The notes under the pieces are model-generated. The model was not told where the DNA came from. It made no database searches and saw only the letters and a list, made by a program, of their open reading frames with translations. From the NCBI GenBank assembly GCA_945905915.1, contig CAMDQL010000010.1, forward strand, positions 1 through 41,048: a DNA stretch of 41,048 nucleotides, given 5' to 3'. This document shows positions 17,383 to 25,844 of the stretch, one piece after another (within the stretch, counting starts at the first letter, position 1; every line of letters starts with the position of its first letter). This DNA comes from Flavobacterium psychrophilum. Lineage in GTDB: Bacteria; Bacteroidota; Bacteroidia; Flavobacteriales; Flavobacteriaceae. Both the position numbers and the translations under genes were made by a program.

Positions 17383-17412
17383 CAAAAATAACAATTCATT
17401 AGTATTCCACAA
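17383..17412 (-). promoter_or_regulatory. Promoter of the PPIase operon (-33 TTG, -7 TATTTTTG)
   Basis: On the minus strand TTG, 19 bases, then TATTTTTG: a full match to the Bacteroidetes housekeeping promoter. It lies 29 bases before the start at 17354 and upstream of it only, which decides that start over 17399. Confidence 0.7.
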
Positions 17413-17453
17413 CATTTATAATGTAGTATTAACAGAAAATTCTTTAAAATAGT

Positions 17454-17461
17454 TACTTTTG
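17454..17461 (+). promoter_or_regulatory. Promoter -7 element of prfC
   Basis: TACTTTTG followed by C, 16 bases before the prfC start codon, implying a very short leader. There is no TTG at the -33 distance. Confidence 0.5.
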
Positions 17462-17477
17462 CAAAAATTTTTCACAC

Positions 17478-19073
17478 ATGAGTTTTATCGAAGAAATTGG
17501 CAAAAGACGCACTTTTGGAATTATATCACACCCCGATGCTGGAAAAACTACACTCACCGAAAAACTACTATTATTTGGTGGGGCTATTCAGGAAGCAGGT
17601 GCAGTTAAAAGCAATAAGATCAAAAAAGGAGCTACTTCCGATTTTATGGAAATTGAGCGTCAAAGAGGGATTTCGGTAGCCACATCGGTACTTGCCTTTA
17701 TTTACAAAGATAAAAAAATAAATATTTTAGATACTCCTGGGCACAAAGATTTTGCCGAAGATACTTTTAGAACTTTAACAGCTGTTGATAGTGTAATTGT
17801 AGTTATCGACGTTGCAAAAGGGGTTGAGGAGCAAACCGAAAAATTAGTGGAAGTTTGTAGAATGAGAAACATTCCAATGATTGTTTTCATCAATAAATTA
17901 GACCGTGAAGGTAAAGATGCCTTCGATTTAATGGACGAAGTGGAGCAAAAATTAAAACTTCGAGTAACTCCGTTAAGTTTTCCAATAGGAATGGGATATG
18001 ATTTTAAAGGAATCTACAACATTTGGGAGAAAAACATCAATTTATTCGAAGGAGATAGTCGAAAAAACATTGAAGAAACGATTGCTTTCAATGACATCAA
18101 CAATCCTGAACTCGAAAAAATAATTGGAGAAAAACCAGCAAATAAATTGCGTGAAGAATTAGAATTAATTGAAGAAGTATATCCTGCTTTTTCAATTGAT
18201 GAATATTTAACTGGTGAATTACAACCTGTATTTTTTGGATCGGCATTAAATAATTTTGGAGTACGAGAACTTCTTGATTGTTTCATTGAAATAGCTCCAA
18301 CTCCACGACCAAAAGAATCCGATACACGATTAGTAAAACCCGAAGAGGAAAAATTAAGTGGTTTTGTTTTTAAAATTCATGCCAACATGGATCCAAAACA
18401 CAGAGATCGTTTAGCTTTCGTGAAAATTGTTTCGGGAACGTTTGAAAAAAACAAACCTTATTTGCATGTTCGACAAGGAAAAAATATGAAATTCTCTAGT
18501 CCGAATGCTTTTTTTGCAGAAAGAAAAGAGATTGTAGATATTTCTTATCCGGGAGATATTGTAGGATTACACGATACCGGAAATTTTAAAATTGGAGATA
18601 CCTTAACCGAAGGCGAAAAAATGAATTTTCAAGGAATTCCAAGTTTTTCTCCCGAACATTTTAGGTACATTAATAATGCCGACCCATTAAAAGCGAAACA
18701 ATTAGAAAAAGGTGTGGACCAATTAATGGACGAAGGTGTAGCTCAGTTATTCACCTTAGAAATGAATGGTAGAAAAGTAATTGGTACAGTGGGCGCCTTA
18801 CAATATGAAGTTATTCAATACCGATTAGAGCATGAATATGGCGCAAAATGTACCTATGAGAACTTCCCTGCGTTTAAAGCGTGCTGGGTAAAACCGCAAG
18901 ATCCTAAAAATGTAGAATTTGCCGAATTTAAACGGGTAAAACAAAAATTCTTAGGTCATGATAAATATGGCCAATTGGTTTTCTTAGCCGATAGTGATTT
19001 TTCAATTCAAATGACGCAACAGAAATATCCAACGGTAGAATTATTCTTCACTTCGGATTATCAGAAGAAGTAA
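17478..19073 (+). CDS. prfC: Peptide chain release factor 3
   Basis: 531 residues, the normal RF3 length. RF3 is the translational GTPase that recycles RF1/RF2 from the ribosome after termination. The G domain shows the P-loop SHPDAGKTT (17-25), switch I FMEIERQRGISVATSV, G3 DTPGHKDF and the NKLDRE G4 element. The RF3-specific FSPEHFRYINNADPLKAKQL segment and the C-terminal ALQYEVIQYRLEHEYG block distinguish it from EF-G. It is transcribed alone, divergently from the PPIase operon, and ends at a two-way terminator shared with folD. Confidence 0.96.
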   Translation: MSFIEEIGKRRTFGIISHPDAGKTTLTEKLLLFGGAIQEAGAVKSNKIKKGATSDFMEIERQRGISVATSVLAFIYKDKKINILDTPGHKDFAEDTFRTLTAVDSVIVVIDVAKGVEEQTEKLVEVCRMRNIPMIVFINKLDREGKDAFDLMDEVEQKLKLRVTPLSFPIGMGYDFKGIYNIWEKNINLFEGDSRKNIEETIAFNDINNPELEKIIGEKPANKLREELELIEEVYPAFSIDEYLTGELQPVFFGSALNNFGVRELLDCFIEIAPTPRPKESDTRLVKPEEEKLSGFVFKIHANMDPKHRDRLAFVKIVSGTFEKNKPYLHVRQGKNMKFSSPNAFFAERKEIVDISYPGDIVGLHDTGNFKIGDTLTEGEKMNFQGIPSFSPEHFRYINNADPLKAKQLEKGVDQLMDEGVAQLFTLEMNGRKVIGTVGALQYEVIQYRLEHEYGAKCTYENFPAFKACWVKPQDPKNVEFAEFKRVKQKFLGHDKYGQLVFLADSDFSIQMTQQKYPTVELFFTSDYQKK

Positions 19074-19078
19074 ATAAT

Positions 19079-19107
19079 AAAAAAGACCTGAAAAACAGGT
19101 CTTTTTT
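19079..19107. terminator. Bidirectional terminator between prfC and folD
   Basis: A perfect hairpin AAAAAAGACCTG-AAAAA-CAGGTCTTTTTT between convergent genes; it has a T run on both strands. Confidence 0.88.
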
Positions 19108-19111
19108 AATG

Positions 19112-19990
19112 TTACAGCTTTCTTTGTTCTCTTGCTAAAAGAGTGTTTTTCAACAACATTGCAATCGTCATGGGTCCTACTCCTCCCGGAACTGGCGTAA
19201 TGAAGGATGCTTTTTTGGAAACGCTTTCAAAATCAACATCGCCTACAATTCGGTATCCTTTTTCTGCAGTTTCATCTTCAACGCGAGTAATTCCTACGTC
19301 GATAACTACTACATCATCTTTAACCATTTCTGCTTTCAAGAAATTAGGAACACCTAATGCAGAAATAATAATATCGGCTTGTGAGGTAATTTGGTTAATG
19401 TTTTTTGAATGACTGTGCGTAACGGTAACCGTTGAATTCCCAGGAAATCCTTTTCTTCCCATTAAAATTCCCATTGGACGACCTACAATATGACTTCTTC
19501 CAATAACAACAGTGTGTTTTCCATCGGTTGGTACTTTATAACGCTCTAATAATTCTAAAATTCCGAATGGCGTAGCTGGAATAAAAGTAGACATATCTAA
19601 CGCCATTTTACCAAAATTTTCAGGATGGAATCCGTCTACATCTTTACTTGGATCAATAGCTTCGATTATTTTTTGTGTATCAATTTGTTTAGGCAAAGGC
19701 AACTGAACAATGAATCCGTCAATGTCATCATTTTCATTCAGTTCTTTGATTTTTTTCAGCAGCTCAATTTCGGTAGTGGTACTGGGTAATTTAATAAGCG
19801 TTGATTCAAATCCTACGCGCTCGCACGATTTTACTTTGCTGCCCACATAGGTTAAACTTGCCCCATCATTTCCCACAATAATTGCGGCTAAATGAGGCAC
19901 TTTTTCTCCTTTGGCTTTCATTTGAGCTACTTCAGCGGCGATTTCGTTTTTAATATCTTCCGATATTTTTTTTCCGTCTAATAATTGCAT
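19112..19990 (-). CDS. folD: Bifunctional methylene-tetrahydrofolate dehydrogenase / methenyl-THF cyclohydrolase
   Basis: 292 residues. FolD interconverts 5,10-methylene-THF and 10-formyl-THF for purine and formyl-methionine synthesis. Family signatures: [14 protein letters not shown] with the catalytic Lys in the N-terminal domain, [13 protein letters not shown], the dinucleotide-binding [14 protein letters not shown], and [14 protein letters not shown] at the C-terminus. It follows ffh on the same strand after 35 bases with no terminator between, so ffh-folD is probably one transcript. Confidence 0.96.
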   Translation of the reverse strand: MQLLDGKKISEDIKNEIAAEVAQMKAKGEKVPHLAAIIVGNDGASLTYVGSKVKSCERVGFESTLIKLPSTTTEIELLKKIKELNENDDIDGFIVQLPLPKQIDTQKIIEAIDPSKDVDGFHPENFGKMALDMSTFIPATPFGILELLERYKVPTDGKHTVVIGRSHIVGRPMGILMGRKGFPGNSTVTVTHSHSKNINQITSQADIIISALGVPNFLKAEMVKDDVVVIDVGITRVEDETAEKGYRIVGDVDFESVSKKASFITPVPGGVGPMTIAMLLKNTLLAREQRKL

Positions 19991-20025
19991 TGTGATTATT
20001 TTAAAGTTTTAGACTTTCGACTTAT

Positions 20026-21384
20026 TTATTTCATTCCAGGCATTGAAGGCATTCCACCTTTCATTCCAGCCATAGCCTTCATCAAATTTTTTCCGCCACC
20101 GCCTTGCATCATTTTCATCATTTTGCTCATTTGCTCAAACTGTTTCATCAATTGGTTAACTTCTTCAATTTTTCTGCCCGAACCTTTTGCAATTCTTGTT
20201 TTACGTTTTACATCAATCAAAGATGGTTTACTGCGTTCGATTGGAGTCATGGAATGAATAATTGCCTCAATATGTTTAAATGCATCATCATCTATTTCAA
20301 CATCTTTCATCGCTTTTCCAGCACCAGGAATCATTCCCATCAAATCTTTCATGTTTCCCATCTTTTTGATTTGCTGAATTTGTGCTAAAAAATCATCAAA
20401 ACCAAATTCATTTTTGGCAATTTTCTTTTGTAATTTTCTTGCTTCTTCTTCATCATACTGCTCTTGTGCTCTTTCTACTAAGGAAACAACGTCTCCCATT
20501 CCTAAGATTCTTTCCGCCATACGATTTGGATAGAACACATCGATAGCTTCCATTTTTTCACCTGTACCGATGAATTTAATTGGTTTGTTTACTACCGATT
20601 TAATAGAAATTGCTGCTCCACCTCTTGTATCACCATCTAATTTTGTTAGGATAACTCCGTCAAAATTTAATCGGTCATTGAAGGCTTTAGCCGTATTTAC
20701 CGCGTCTTGACCTGTCATGGCATCGACCACAAATAGCGTTTCTTCAGGTTGGATTGCTTTATGAACGTTAGCAATTTCGTTCATCATTTCTTCATCGACC
20801 GCTAAACGACCAGCGGTATCGACAATGACAACATTAAACCCATTTGCTTTTGCATGTTTGATGGCGTTTTGAGCAATTTCAACCGGATTTTTATTCTCGG
20901 GTTCTGAATATACTTCAACACCTATTTGTCCACCTACTACATGCAACTGATTAATTGCAGCAGGACGATAAATATCACAAGCGACTAATAATGGTTTTTT
21001 ATTCTTTTTTGTTTTTAGAAAATTAGCTAATTTACCAGAGAAAGTCGTTTTACCCGAACCTTGTAAACCCGACATTAAAATCACAGATGGATTTCCTGAA
21101 AGATTTATTCCAGCGGCATCACCACCCATTAATTCGGTCAATTCGTCTTTAACGATTTTAACCATTAATTGTCCGGGTTGTAAAGTAGTTAGTACGTTTT
21201 CTCCAATAGCTTTGTCTTTTACTCGGGTAGTAAAATCTTTAGCAATTTTGAAGTTCACGTCGGCATCTAATAAAGCTCTACGTACTTCTTTTAAAGTATC
21301 GGCAACATTAACATCGGTAATTTTACCATGACCTTTTAATAAATGAAGGGCTTTATCTAACTTATCGCTTAAATTATCAAACAT
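20026..21384 (-). CDS. ffh: Signal recognition particle protein
   Basis: 452 residues. Ffh binds signal sequences emerging from the ribosome together with the 4.5S RNA and docks on FtsY. The N domain is followed by the G domain: GLQGSGKTT (106-114), VDTAGR, and TKLDGDTRGG. The M domain carries the RNA-binding GSGRKIEEVNQLMKQFEQM segment and a Met/Gly-rich tail (KMMQGGGGKNL, KGGMPSMPGMK). Transcription probably starts from the well-formed promoter upstream and continues into folD. Confidence 0.97.
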   Translation of the reverse strand: MFDNLSDKLDKALHLLKGHGKITDVNVADTLKEVRRALLDADVNFKIAKDFTTRVKDKAIGENVLTTLQPGQLMVKIVKDELTELMGGDAAGINLSGNPSVILMSGLQGSGKTTFSGKLANFLKTKKNKKPLLVACDIYRPAAINQLHVVGGQIGVEVYSEPENKNPVEIAQNAIKHAKANGFNVVIVDTAGRLAVDEEMMNEIANVHKAIQPEETLFVVDAMTGQDAVNTAKAFNDRLNFDGVILTKLDGDTRGGAAISIKSVVNKPIKFIGTGEKMEAIDVFYPNRMAERILGMGDVVSLVERAQEQYDEEEARKLQKKIAKNEFGFDDFLAQIQQIKKMGNMKDLMGMIPGAGKAMKDVEIDDDAFKHIEAIIHSMTPIERSKPSLIDVKRKTRIAKGSGRKIEEVNQLMKQFEQMSKMMKMMQGGGGKNLMKAMAGMKGGMPSMPGMK

Positions 21385-21409
21385 AATTCTGAATTTGTGT
21401 AATGAAATG

Positions 21410-21440
21410 CAAAGATAAGATAAAGTTATAAAGATGCAAA
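21410..21440 (-). promoter_or_regulatory. Promoter of ffh-folD (-33 TTTG, -7 TATCTTTG)
   Basis: On the minus strand TTTG, 19 bases, TATCTTTG, then 25 bases to the ffh start codon. This is one of the best matches to the Bacteroidetes consensus in the window. Confidence 0.72.
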
Positions 21441-21465
21441 GTGAGAAAATGGGTTTATGCTAAAT

Positions 21466-21492
21466 AAAAAACCAGCTGAAAAAGCTGGTTTT
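21466..21492 (-). terminator. Terminator after the lipocalin-like lipoprotein gene
   Basis: On the minus strand AAAACCAGCT-TTTTC-AGCTGGTTTT plus further T. It lies 16 bases after the stop codon. Confidence 0.82.
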
Positions 21493-21508
21493 AAGTATCA
21501 TTTAATTT

Positions 21509-21979
21509 CTAATTCTTTGTAAAAGTGAGGTAATCTGTACCTCCATTACCGCCACTCACATCAATCAATTGAATTCTAGTAGCCGTATAACTAATAATAT
21601 CCCAATCGTCTGTTAAATCATCTGTGAATGCAATTGGAGCTGGAGCAAGAAAGGCAATATTGAAATCTAAATCTTCACTAGGGCTATCATCATTGATATC
21701 ATCACTTGTAACTGACCATGACCCTGTGTAAGTATTAGTATTAGCAGCTGTTAAAACATTATTTGCGCCAAACGTAAAAATGTAATTCGCATAATTAGTT
21801 GTTTCATTCACTCCATTGTCTTCGTATAATGTAATTGTCCATGTTCCAGAACTTGCTGTATTAATCACTGGTGTTGGATCAGCCGGTGTATTTGAATTAT
21901 CATCATCACTTGAACACATTGAGGCAACATTTAATACATAAACCAATGCTAAAATGGTAACTAATTTAAGCTTTTTCAT
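21509..21979 (-). CDS. Lipocalin-like surface lipoprotein
   Basis: 156 residues. A signal peptide ends NVASMC, followed by SSDDDNSN, which resembles the acidic surface-export signal of flavobacterial lipoproteins. The mature part is mostly beta-strand: SGTWTITLYEDNGVNET, NYIFTFGANNVLTAANT, GSWSVTSDD, TATRIQLIDVSGGNGG, the pattern of small lipocalin-like domains (W-I/V-x-x-Y/F strands, GSW motif). No enzymatic residues are visible. The position before the Cys is Met, which is unusual for a lipobox, so lipidation is probable but not certain. It forms a single-gene unit with its own terminator. Confidence 0.65.
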   Translation of the reverse strand: MKKLKLVTILALVYVLNVASMCSSDDDNSNTPADPTPVINTASSGTWTITLYEDNGVNETTNYANYIFTFGANNVLTAANTNTYTGSWSVTSDDINDDSPSEDLDFNIAFLAPAPIAFTDDLTDDWDIISYTATRIQLIDVSGGNGGTDYLTFTKN

Positions 21980-22015
21980 GTTTTCAATATTTTTATATTA
22001 AGAAGCTAATTTACA

Positions 22016-22049
22016 CAATTTTATCTTTAATTCCTAAATTTACACAAAA
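22016..22049 (-). promoter_or_regulatory. Possible promoter of the lipocalin-like gene
   Basis: On the minus strand TTTTG, 21 bases, then TAAAATTG, which matches the -7 consensus at all but one of its six fixed positions. It lies 36 bases before the start codon. Confidence 0.4.
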
Positions 22050-22127
22050 TATCTTCCATCAAGCACCACTTGGTAATGGACGATTGAAATAAATATCGAC
22101 TATAAATATGAAACATGTTTATAACAA

Positions 22128-22153
22128 AAACGCCCCGATAAATCGAGGCGTTT
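22128..22153 (-). terminator. Terminator after the Cys-rich small protein gene
   Basis: On the minus strand AAACGCCTCGA-TTTA-TCGGGGCGTTTTT, a GC-rich stem with one G-U pair and a short T run. Confidence 0.82.
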
Positions 22154-22173
22154 GAAATTTATTTAGTATAAAA

Positions 22174-22380
22174 CTATTCTGATTTTTTTTCAGCAGCTTT
22201 TTTAGAAGCACAACATCCACCTGTTTTTGCTTCTGAACCACAAGATTTTTTTTCTGCAGTTGAGCATGATTTTTCAGTTTTAGCTGTTTCTTTTTTTGCT
22301 TTTTGCTTTGGCTCTTGTGCATTAACTGTCATTGAAAACATGAAAGCAGCAACTACCATAATTGAAACTAATTTTTTCAT
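22174..22380 (-). CDS. Small secreted cysteine- and lysine-rich protein
   Basis: 68 residues; I do not recognise a named family. A Sec signal peptide (MKKLVSIMVVAAFMFSMTVNAQ) is followed by a 46-residue mature part with about 15 Lys and four Cys: Cys39 (SCS), Cys47 (SCG) and the pair Cys56-Cys57 (GGCCAS). The mature part has little hydrophobic content, so it is probably unstructured without a bound metal or disulfides. Metal binding or thiol buffering in the periplasm is a guess from composition. It has its own -7 element and terminator, and an overlapping frame on the same strand is a shadow. The next gene upstream also encodes a small protein with two Cys. Confidence 0.7.
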   Translation of the reverse strand: MKKLVSIMVVAAFMFSMTVNAQEPKQKAKKETAKTEKSCSTAEKKSCGSEAKTGGCCASKKAAEKKSE

Positions 22381-22420
22381 TTTTTATAATTTTAAATTGT
22401 TAATGTTTTTTTTCTACATA

Positions 22421-22428
22421 CAAATATA
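22421..22428 (-). promoter_or_regulatory. Promoter -7 element of the Cys-rich small protein gene
   Basis: TATATTTG on the minus strand, 41 bases before the start codon; full match to TAnnTTTG, no clear -33 element. Confidence 0.5.
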
Positions 22429-22484
22429 AAGAATTTTTAATAGGGTACTCTTATTTTTTTGTTAATTTAAGAATTACGAAAAAT

Positions 22485-22676
22485 TTAATTTTTCTTAGGA
22501 ATTTGACAACCATTTGCACCACAACCTGCATTAAAAATGGCTTGAATTAAAAAGAATATACCAAATGCTATCAAAAACCATTCCTGAGTTTCATAAGCTT
22601 GAACAAATAGAAATAAGGCAAATGCTAATCGAATGAATCGCATGGCGTGCCAATTTTTGAAGAGAATATTTTTCAT
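22485..22676 (-). CDS. Small DUF2892-like membrane protein
   Basis: 63 residues. Two hydrophobic segments (about 13-27 and 33-50) are separated by AYETQEW, as in DUF2892/YgaP-type transmembrane domains. The N-terminus has NWHAMRFIRL and the tail is NAGCGANGCQIPKKN with Cys52 and Cys57. In other proteins this domain is often fused or adjacent to rhodanese or thioredoxin domains, suggesting a link with sulfur or redox chemistry; nothing in this sequence proves that. It has its own -7 element, overlapping the downstream end of the MBOAT operon. Confidence 0.72.
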   Translation of the reverse strand: MKNILFKNWHAMRFIRLAFALFLFVQAYETQEWFLIAFGIFFLIQAIFNAGCGANGCQIPKKN

Positions 22677-22693
22677 AACAAAATAATTAGCAA

Positions 22694-22701
22694 CAAATGT
22701 A
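22694..22701 (-). promoter_or_regulatory. Promoter -7 element of the DUF2892-like gene
   Basis: TACATTTG on the minus strand, 18 bases before the start codon; full match to TAnnTTTG, no TTG at the usual distance. Confidence 0.45.
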
Positions 22702-22737
22702 TGTCTTTACTAATTTTTTGAATGTATCAAATGTTAC

Positions 22738-24429
22738 TTAAAACTGAAAATAAATAAACGGTTGCGGACCAGCTGAAGCAGTAGCATAAACTACCCAAAA
22801 TACAAAACCTAAAACTACCGCTTTTAAAAGTAACGGAAGTGCTTTAAAACTATTTTGCATTAAGTTAACCAATTTTTCAGGAAGAAAATGCCAAATAAAT
22901 CCGATGGCCATTAATAAAAATACATTTTTATATCCTGAAATAATAACCAACCATTGATCAATATTAAAAGTAACTTTTCCGATATTTTGAATGACTTCAA
23001 TTGCAGTTACAAAATCTTTTGCTCGGAAGAAAATCCAACAAAAAGTTACAAAATGAAAAGTCAATAAAACTGCAATTACCGTCCAAATTAAACTAAATAG
23101 ATTCTTTTTTGCATTGTCTTTTGTTGGAAAATATTCCAAAACTATTTTATGAACCGCTAAGGCAATTCCGTGCAGAGCTCCCCAAATTATGAAGCGTAAA
23201 CTAGCTCCATGCCACAATCCTCCTAGTAACATAGTCGTTAAAAGATTTACATTGGTAAACATCGTTCGTTCTTTGTCTTTTGAAAGCAAAAAAGTCAATA
23301 CAAAAGCAATAGCACTTCCTACCGAAATATATAATGGAACATGACTCGTTCCAATAAATGAAATGCTCCATAAAATCAATATAAAAAAGAACAATGCAGG
23401 AAATAAAAACCCAGCAAAAGTTCCTTTTCTATTTCCCCCTACTGAAATGTACAAGAAGTCTTTTAACCAAGTCGATAATGAAATATGCCATCTGCGCCAA
23501 AACTCGGTAATCGAAGCTGATTGATAGGGCGTTCTGAAGTTGGTTGGTAATTTAAACCCTAATAATAACGCAACCCCAATGGCCATATCTGAATATCCTG
23601 AAAAATCACAATAAATTTGGATGGCATAACCATAAGAAGCCATTAAATTTTCAAAAGCCGTATAACTAGAAGGTGCATCAAAAACACGATCTACAAAATT
23701 TATAGAGATGTAATCTGAAATTACCGTTTTCTTTAACAAACCACCGATAATTAACAATAAAGCTCTATTTACCTCTTCTTTGGTAATATTTAATTTCTGA
23801 TAAATTTGAGGTAAAAAATCTTTCGCTCTTACAATTGGCCCAGCAACTAACTGCGGAAAGAAAGACACAAAAAACAAATAATCGACATAGTGCTTTGTAG
23901 GCTCAATTTCTTTGCGATATACTTCAATAATATAGCTGATCGATTGAAATGTATAAAACGAAATTCCAACGGGAAGTATGATTTTTTGAAACGCAAAATT
24001 TGCTCCTGAAAGCGAATTGTAGGTGTCAATTGCGAAATTAGTGTATTTAAAATATCCTAAAAAGCCAAGGTTTAAAATAACGCTAAACGCTAAACACACT
24101 TTTTTATAAAAAACATTTGTAGTTCGGTGTACCAAATTACCCAAATTATAATCTACTACAGAAGAAGCAATCAGCAATAAAAAGTAAACTCCACTTGATT
24201 TATAATAGAAAAATAATGAAAATGCAATTACATAAACCAATCGCTTATAAAACGTATTTTGTAGAGAAATATAAATCGTGTAAAAAACGATAAATAAGCC
24301 TAAAAATAAGCCCGAATTAAACAACAAAGGCTCTTTTGGATTATAAATAAACCAATTTTTAACGGTATCTAACGTTATAGTTCCAAAGGTTTCAGTAAAC
24401 CAATTTTGTATTAAAAAAAGTGCTATCAC
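22738..24429 (-). CDS. AlgI-type MBOAT O-acyltransferase
   Basis: 563 residues, polytopic. The AlgI/DltB signatures are all present: FFPQLVAGPIVRAKDFLPQ (about 190-207), YCDFSGYSDMAIG (about 273-285), TEFWRRWHISLSTWLKDFLY (His315) and LLGGLWHGAS (His407, the conserved MBOAT histidine). These inner-membrane proteins pass an acyl group, usually acetyl, across the membrane to a periplasmic polymer. Between GGNRKG (about 331-336) and LLTTMLLGGLWHG there are about 60 extra residues, including two hydrophobic stretches, compared with AlgI. It begins two bases after the LysM-SGNH gene and is the last gene of the cassette. The acceptor polymer is unknown. Confidence 0.92.
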   Translation of the reverse strand: MIALFLIQNWFTETFGTITLDTVKNWFIYNPKEPLLFNSGLFLGLFIVFYTIYISLQNTFYKRLVYVIAFSLFFYYKSSGVYFLLLIASSVVDYNLGNLVHRTTNVFYKKVCLAFSVILNLGFLGYFKYTNFAIDTYNSLSGANFAFQKIILPVGISFYTFQSISYIIEVYRKEIEPTKHYVDYLFFVSFFPQLVAGPIVRAKDFLPQIYQKLNITKEEVNRALLLIIGGLLKKTVISDYISINFVDRVFDAPSSYTAFENLMASYGYAIQIYCDFSGYSDMAIGVALLLGFKLPTNFRTPYQSASITEFWRRWHISLSTWLKDFLYISVGGNRKGTFAGFLFPALFFFILILWSISFIGTSHVPLYISVGSAIAFVLTFLLSKDKERTMFTNVNLLTTMLLGGLWHGASLRFIIWGALHGIALAVHKIVLEYFPTKDNAKKNLFSLIWTVIAVLLTFHFVTFCWIFFRAKDFVTAIEVIQNIGKVTFNIDQWLVIISGYKNVFLLMAIGFIWHFLPEKLVNLMQNSFKALPLLLKAVVLGFVFWVVYATASAGPQPFIYFQF

Positions 24430-24431
24430 AA

Positions 24432-25844
24432 CTATTTTGTTGATTTATATAATTCATACGATTGTAAAAATGCTTCAAAAAATAAATCGGCTTGTTTCTC
24501 ATAACCAATTTTGGAATAATGCACTTTATCTCGTGACATTAAACCTTTTGCTGCATTTTTAAAAATATTTTTATTTCCTCCAAAAACTTCAAATAAATCC
24601 CAAACAGCATAACCAGTGGTATGCGCTCTTGATTTTATTTTTTGTGCATAATCTACAATAAAAGTATTGGTATACTTTCTATGTAAAACTGATGGTGGTG
24701 GTGTTGTAACTAAAATAGTTGCTAGAGGTGTTTTGAATTTAATTGAGGCAATCATTTGATCTAATTGAGAAAAATATTGATCTGCCGTTTGCTTATCAAA
24801 ACTTTCATTAGTTCCTAAAGAAATAACAATTAAATCGGGTTGCAATGCAGGTAATTGCTCGAAAAACAACGGAAATTTATTATAATCAGCGCATTTAGCA
24901 CCATTAACCCCAATGCCGCTATATATAATTCCAGCTGAATTATTTTCTAAAATTAACCCATTCAAGGCATAATCATTGGTATTTTGATTGGCAATAATTG
25001 TGATTTTATCCAATGTTTTATCTGAAAAATAGTCATGAGACAACAACTTTGTATTTAAATCAATTGGTAAAAAAGTTGCCTTAGTAACAAATCTAGGTTG
25101 CGTTTTCTTAGAGGGAATTGTTAGTGTTTTTCCATCCCGAATCATATCGCTTTTTAACCCATTTGCTTTTTTTAAGGCTTTTAACGAAACATTGTATTTA
25201 TCGGCAATTCCGCCTAATACTTCACCAGGCTTAACTTTATGAGTTACTCGCTTAGGCACTTTTGTTTCAATGATTGTATTTTTACTGGAAACTGAAACAT
25301 CAAATAAATCAGCGTTTTGAGGCGTAATAATTTTTAAACTTGTAAAATTATATTTTGGATCTTTAACTTCTAATTGTATTGAAAAATTATTTGATTTGGT
25401 TTCCAAAGCAATTCCGCTTAAACCAACCGGTTTTGAGTTATCTGCATATAAATTTCGAACACTTTGAAAATCACCCGATGCGGTAAATCGAACGGGTGCA
25501 CTATTATTGGTTTTTGCAACACTGTAAGGAAACGTAAACCCAAAACCTGCATTTCCAAAAGCATCTTGCATTTTGTTTCGCATTCGAGCGGTAAATAAAT
25601 CGGCTTGAATGTGCGAATCTCCGATATGTACGATATTTAAATTACCTTGTTTTGTTTGTTCTAATTGATACAATCGTTCATAAAAAGCGACTAGGGCACT
25701 AGTGTTTTGTATATCATTTTTATCAAACGTAACCTCAGCCGAATCAACAATTGTTGAGTCAATCACTACAAAAGTAGAATCTACTTCTTGCGCAAAACTG
25801 AAGGAAGTCAATAAAAATAAAAATACTATTATGCTATTCTTCAT
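24432..25844 (-). CDS. Secreted SGNH hydrolase-fold protein with embedded LysM domain
   Basis: 470 residues. A signal peptide ends SFSFAQ (about 19). The SGNH blocks are split: block I IVHIGDSHIQ (Ser77), block III SLGTNES (Asn346), block V RDKVHY (Asp439, His442). A LysM domain (about 200-246: HKVKPGEVLGGIADKYNVS, LKKANGLKSDMI, LTIPSK) lies between block I and block III, inside a beta-rich insertion. SGNH partners of MBOAT proteins act as periplasmic O-acetyltransferases (PatB, AlgJ/X) or esterases; LysM usually binds N-acetylglucosamine-containing glycan such as peptidoglycan. It overlaps the upstream SGNH gene by 11 bases and is two bases from the MBOAT gene. Confidence 0.88.
   Translation of the reverse strand: MKNSIIVFLFLLTSFSFAQEVDSTFVVIDSTIVDSAEVTFDKNDIQNTSALVAFYERLYQLEQTKQGNLNIVHIGDSHIQADLFTARMRNKMQDAFGNAGFGFTFPYSVAKTNNSAPVRFTASGDFQSVRNLYADNSKPVGLSGIALETKSNNFSIQLEVKDPKYNFTSLKIITPQNADLFDVSVSSKNTIIETKVPKRVTHKVKPGEVLGGIADKYNVSLKALKKANGLKSDMIRDGKTLTIPSKKTQPRFVTKATFLPIDLNTKLLSHDYFSDKTLDKITIIANQNTNDYALNGLILENNSAGIIYSGIGVNGAKCADYNKFPLFFEQLPALQPDLIVISLGTNESFDKQTADQYFSQLDQMIASIKFKTPLATILVTTPPPSVLHRKYTNTFIVDYAQKIKSRAHTTGYAVWDLFEVFGGNKNIFKNAAKGLMSRDKVHYSKIGYEKQADLFFEAFLQSYELYKSTK

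Noticed and set aside
17355-17399. Upstream start (17399) for the first PPIase gene
   Set aside because: The extra 15 residues precede a perfect signal peptide, and the promoter -7 element lies inside them.
22119-22322. Second reading frame (67 codons) over the Cys-rich small protein gene
   Set aside because: It lacks the signal peptide and reads Lys/Gln runs produced by the A-rich codons of the real gene, and it crosses the terminator.
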